A stretch of DNA of 64,000 nucleotides, from contig NZ_JBHVAL010000003.1 of NCBI RefSeq assembly GCF_042667405.1, forward strand, positions 124,001-188,000, given 5' to 3'. Positions 60,854 through 64,000 of this stretch are shown here, one piece after another; the stretch's first letter is position 1, and every line of letters begins with the position of its first letter. Origin of the DNA: Arthrobacter sp042667405 (GTDB taxonomy: Bacteria > Actinomycetota > Actinomycetes > Actinomycetales > Micrococcaceae). The position numbers and the translations under genes are program-made. Below the pieces are notes generated by a model, which searched no databases, was not told the origin of the DNA, and saw only the letters and a program-made list of their open reading frames with translations.

Positions 60854-61651
60854 CTACTTGGTGGCTTCGCCGAACCAGGTGGTCTGGAACTTCTTCAGGG
60901 AGCCGTCGTCAGTGATGCGCTTCAGGGTGCCGTTCACAGCGTCTGCCATGGCGGTGTTGCCCTTCTTGATGGCGATGCCCAGCTTCTCACCCGTCGCGTA
61001 GTCCTCAACGCGCTTCAGGTTGGAATCGTCCTTGATGGCGTAGCCGAGAACGGACTGGTTACCGATGGCGGCGTCGATGGTGCCGGCCTTGAGGGCCTGG
61101 ACCAGGAGGCCGGAGTCCTCGAACTGCTGTGCGTCGATGCCCTTGTCCTTGGCGTACTGTGCACCGGTGGTCGCCTGCTGGACGCCGACCTTCTTGCCCT
61201 TGGCGCTGTCGATGTTGCTGATGCCGGATGACGAACTGGCAACGAGGGTCAGGTCATCGTCCAGGTACGGGCTGGAGAAGTCCATGACATTCTTGCGGAC
61301 GTCCGTGATGGAGATCGAGGAGATTGAGACGTCGCAACCTGTCAGTGCGGTGCCGGTCTCGATGGCCTCGAAGGAGCTGTCCACCACGTTGAGTTCTGCC
61401 TTGATGTCCTTGGCGATCTCTGCAGCGATGTCCATATCGAAGCCGACAATCTTGCCGTCCTTCTGGAACTCAAAGGGCTCGTAGGGGACATCCGAGCACA
61501 CAGTCAGCTTGCCGGCGTTGATGAGCTTCAGGCCCGAGCCATCCGAGGCTGCGGGAGTCGAGGAACCACCACAGGCGGTGAGGGCCAATGCGCCGGCTGC
61601 GAGCACGGCGGCAATCTTGGTGCCGGACAGAACCGAACGGGAGATCTGCAT
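60854..61651 (-). CDS. polar amino acid ABC transporter substrate-binding lipoprotein
   Basis: This 265-residue family-3 binding protein has a lipoprotein signal with lipobox LTAC and the acylated Cys at residue 27, then LTVCSDVPYEPFEFQKDGKIVGFDMDIA (region about 48-76), the SISITDVRKNVMDFSSPYLDD ligand-pocket region and KVGVQQATTGAQYAKDKG. It is the first gene of the operon, with AAAAGGTAAAAC before the ATG. A GTG-free promoter candidate TACACT lies about 50 bases upstream. Confidence 0.94.
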   Translation of the reverse strand: MQISRSVLSGTKIAAVLAAGALALTACGGSSTPAASDGSGLKLINAGKLTVCSDVPYEPFEFQKDGKIVGFDMDIAAEIAKDIKAELNVVDSSFEAIETGTALTGCDVSISSISITDVRKNVMDFSSPYLDDDLTLVASSSSGISNIDSAKGKKVGVQQATTGAQYAKDKGIDAQQFEDSGLLVQALKAGTIDAAIGNQSVLGYAIKDDSNLKRVEDYATGEKLGIAIKKGNTAMADAVNGTLKRITDDGSLKKFQTTWFGEATK

Positions 61652-61809
61652 GTGTTTTACCTTTTGTTGCGGTGGATGCTGAACTGAGTCGGTTTTAGTG
61701 TAGCGCCGAACATGAGATGTGCATCACAGGAAACGAAGTTTCACTATTAGATAACCAGTTTACGCACTTATCAACCACCAAAGCAGAAGGTCTGTCTGGA
61801 ATCCCAGAT

Positions 61810-63150
61810 TCAGCGCTTGATTCCCAATGCCTCGAGCATTGGCCGGAACTTGGCCCAGGTCTCGGCGAGTTCCGCCTCGGGCTGCGAGCCCTCCACGATG
61901 CCGCAACCTGCGTAGAGGCGCACAGTATTCGCGTCCTCGATCACGGCTCCGCGCAGCGCTATGCCCCACTCTCCATTGCCGGCGGCGTCGAGCCATCCGA
62001 CCGGCCCGGCATACGGCCCGCGGTCCAAATGCTCGAGTTTCCGGATCAAGGCGCCCGCCACCAGGGTGGGAGTTCCGCAGACAGCCGCCGTAGGATGCAG
62101 GGCGTTGATGAGCGCCAGGCACGTAGGCACATGTCCCTCGATATCGGCCAACTCGGCTTTCACATCCGAGGCCAAATGCCACACGTTGGGCAACTCCAGA
62201 ATGAACGGCTCGCTGTGGGAATTCATCGCCTCGGAGAACGGTGCCAGTTGCCGCGTCAGGGAATCAATGGCGATTTCGTGTTCATGCCGCTGCTTGTCCG
62301 AACCGGCCAAGACCCGCTCGGCGTATTCCATGGGGGAGCCGTCCATGCCATCGGCATCCCGACGGTCCAGGGTTCCCGCCAGGACCCGGGCCTGCGCAGT
62401 ACGGCCTTCCACCTGAATCAGCATTTCAGGTGTTGCGCCAACCAAGCCGTCAACACCGTAGGTCCAGCATTCGCGGTACCTCGCGGCCAGCTGGCGAAGA
62501 ACCTCGGCCGCGTTGACGCCGGCCGGAAGGGTGGCAACGACGTCGCGCGCCAACACCAGCTTCTCCAGCTTGCCGGCACGGATCTCTTCGACCCCGTCGG
62601 CTACAGCTTTCATCCAGTTTTCTTCGCTGAGCGAACCGTGGCTGAGGTAGCCGTCTTCGGCAACGGCCTCAGGGGACAGTCCGACGTCGGACCCTCCTTG
62701 GGCGGACTCGTCACCGTTGGTGCCGGCGAGCCAGCGGTCCACGCTGGCGAGGACGCTCGCCTCGGTGAGGGGGCCGGCGTCGAACGTCAATTGGGTGGCC
62801 CAGGCGCGACCGTCACGGATGCCGATCACCAATTCCGGCAGGATCAGGCGGGAAACGTGCGGGGAGGTCTTGGAGAAAGCGAAGGAACCGAATGCCACAG
62901 GACCGGTGCCCGGGAGCTCCACGTAATCAGTGATCTCTGCCTCAAGAATGAGGTGCCGCCACCAGATATCGGCCTCGAGGAAACGCTCGGGGCCGGTGGC
63001 ATTGAAGCGGGTCAGCTCGCCATAGCCCACCAGGCCGGCTTCGCGCCGGGACCAGCAAAGAACGTCGTCCCGCACCAGAAATGACGGCAGCCCCCCGGAG
63101 GATGAATCAACATCGAGGGGGACTGTCAAGGTGCGGAGCGTACTCGTCAT
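61810..63150 (-). CDS. menF: isochorismate synthase
   Basis: This 446-residue chorismate-binding enzyme converts chorismate to isochorismate, the first menaquinone-specific step. The C-terminal chorismate domain has KLEKLVLARDV, ATPEMLIQVEGRTAQARVLAGT, SDKQRHEHEIAIDSL, LPNVWHLASDVKAEL and HPTAAVCGTP with GPYAGPVGWLDAAGNGEWGIALRGA. It could also serve a siderophore route (EntC/DhbC), but the surrounding men genes favour MenF. The ATG at 63150 gives a sensible N-terminus; open frame upstream is ignored. It is divergent from menG with 91 bases between. Confidence 0.9.
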   Translation of the reverse strand: MTSTLRTLTVPLDVDSSSGGLPSFLVRDDVLCWSRREAGLVGYGELTRFNATGPERFLEADIWWRHLILEAEITDYVELPGTGPVAFGSFAFSKTSPHVSRLILPELVIGIRDGRAWATQLTFDAGPLTEASVLASVDRWLAGTNGDESAQGGSDVGLSPEAVAEDGYLSHGSLSEENWMKAVADGVEEIRAGKLEKLVLARDVVATLPAGVNAAEVLRQLAARYRECWTYGVDGLVGATPEMLIQVEGRTAQARVLAGTLDRRDADGMDGSPMEYAERVLAGSDKQRHEHEIAIDSLTRQLAPFSEAMNSHSEPFILELPNVWHLASDVKAELADIEGHVPTCLALINALHPTAAVCGTPTLVAGALIRKLEHLDRGPYAGPVGWLDAAGNGEWGIALRGAVIEDANTVRLYAGCGIVEGSQPEAELAETWAKFRPMLEALGIKR

Positions 63151-63241
63151 GATGGAACAACAGTACTCCCGCGCGGGAGCAGAACCTGAGCCGACTTCTA
63201 CAGCGCAGCAAAGTCTGCGGAATGTCTGAGACAATTACTGG

Positions 63242-64000
63242 GTGAACCGAGCATCCTTGGAAAAGCGTCCGGACGAAGTTGCGACGATGTTTGATGATGT
63301 CGCCCCAAAATACGACGTCGTCAATGACGTCTTGTCCATGGGGCAGACCCGGCGTTGGCGCCGGATCGTGGTGGACGCCATGGATGTAAAGAAGGGTCAG
63401 AAGGTCCTTGACCTCGCCGCCGGAACGGGAACGTCCAGCGAGCCCTACGCCGATGCGGGCGTGGATGTTGTGGCCTGTGACTTCTCCCTGGGCATGCTCA
63501 AGGTGGGCAAGCGCCGCCGCCCGGACATCGACTTCATTGCAGGGGACGCCACCAACCTGCCGTTCGCGGACAACAGCTTTGACGCCTCCACCATTTCCTT
63601 CGGCCTGCGCAATGTCGTGGAACCCCGCAAGGCACTGGAGGAGATGCTGCGCGTCACCAAGCCCGGTGGCCGCCTGGTCATCGCCGAGTTCTCCCACCCT
63701 GTGGTTCCGCTGTGGCGCAACCTTTACACCGAATACCTGATGCGGGCCCTCCCGGCCATCGCCACCAAGGTCTCCTCCAACCCGGATGCCTACGTGTACC
63801 TTGCCGAGTCCATCCGTGCTTGGCCGGACCAGGACCACCTGGCGCAATGGCTCGCGGATGCAGGCTGGACGGACATCACCTACCGCAATCTCAGTGGCGG
63901 GATTGTTGCCGTGCACCGGGCGCAGAAGCCTGCCGAGCACCGCGAAAGTGTTCCCGTGGCCAAGTTGCGCCGCCAGATCAAACCGCGCCGAACGGGCGCC
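63242..64000 (+). CDS. menG: demethylmenaquinone methyltransferase, cut by the right edge
   Basis: The frame is open for 253 codons to the window end. It is a class I SAM methyltransferase of the UbiE/MenG family: VATMFDDVAPKYDVVNDVLS, RWRRIVVDAM, VLDLAAGTGTSS (SAM motif I), GDATNLPFADNSFDASTISF, FGLRNVVEPRKALEEMLRVT and GGRLVIAEFSHP. It methylates demethylmenaquinone to menaquinone. The GTG at 63242 starts at the family N-terminus. The last residues are a basic tail (LRRQIKPRR) and the stop should be just beyond the edge, as MenG is normally about 230-260 residues. Confidence 0.93.
   Translation, partial: MNRASLEKRPDEVATMFDDVAPKYDVVNDVLSMGQTRRWRRIVVDAMDVKKGQKVLDLAAGTGTSSEPYADAGVDVVACDFSLGMLKVGKRRRPDIDFIAGDATNLPFADNSFDASTISFGLRNVVEPRKALEEMLRVTKPGGRLVIAEFSHPVVPLWRNLYTEYLMRALPAIATKVSSNPDAYVYLAESIRAWPDQDHLAQWLADAGWTDITYRNLSGGIVAVHRAQKPAEHRESVPVAKLRRQIKPRRTGA

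Overview
The window looks like a chromosomal segment of a high-GC actinobacterium of the Micrococcaceae, most like Arthrobacter or Paenarthrobacter. The reasons are dense high-GC genes with frequent GTG and TTG starts, a menaquinone pathway (menC, menD, menF, menG), LAxTG-type (class E) sortase substrates, SLH-like repeats ending in MAAFLYRM, and a sugar ABC operon without its own ATPase. I had no database access, so the taxonomy is inferred. One assembly gap of 99 N lies at 34972-35070.

Region 1 (about 1-17000) is a surface polysaccharide locus, visibly less GC-rich than the rest. The minus-strand arm carries a VanZ-like protein (cut by the left edge), a LANTG-anchored surface protein, a DUF4012 protein, the priming sugar-phosphate transferase, GDP-fucose synthesis (fcl, gmd) and a GT4 glycosyltransferase. 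The plus-strand arm carries a pyruvyltransferase, a Wzx-type flippase, a WcaF-like acetyltransferase, a GT4 and a GT14-like transferase, a Wzz/BY-kinase fusion and a Wzy-type polymerase. Together they describe a Wzx/Wzy-dependent, fucose-containing, probably pyruvylated and acetylated polysaccharide resembling colanic acid in logic. A wecB epimerase follows.

Region 2 (about 18400-25000) holds a YdcF protein, an Lrp/AsnC regulator divergent from a three-gene 2-oxoacid dehydrogenase operon (E1 alpha, E1 beta, E2), a 32-bp tandem repeat and an MFS transporter.

Region 3 (25400-27600) is an RNA-quality-control module: a TROVE/Ro60 protein (Rsr) preceded by a strong Y RNA with a circularly permuted tRNA-like domain, a second weaker Y-like RNA, and followed by a small overlapping HTH protein.

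Region 4 (27800-43100) is a cell-surface island: a thioester-domain protein with LAYTG, a second pyruvyltransferase, an MBL-fold enzyme, a secreted Pro/Val-rich protein, a long chaplin-like repeat protein with LAATG (interrupted by the gap), an MFS transporter, and two tandem subtilisin-like proteases with SLH-like C-termini. The second protease is frameshifted by an apparent 10-nt deletion. Both proteases share a near-identical leader.

Region 5 (43000-53800) has an acyltransferase, a PAP2 phosphatase, a fructan or sucrose uptake and hydrolysis operon (binding protein, two permeases, GH32 enzyme) with a divergent LacI regulator and matching operators, two DUF2510 membrane proteins and a hypothetical protein. 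Region 6 (53871-64000) has menC, a PhoX-like phosphatase, menD, a polar amino-acid ABC operon, menF and the start of menG.
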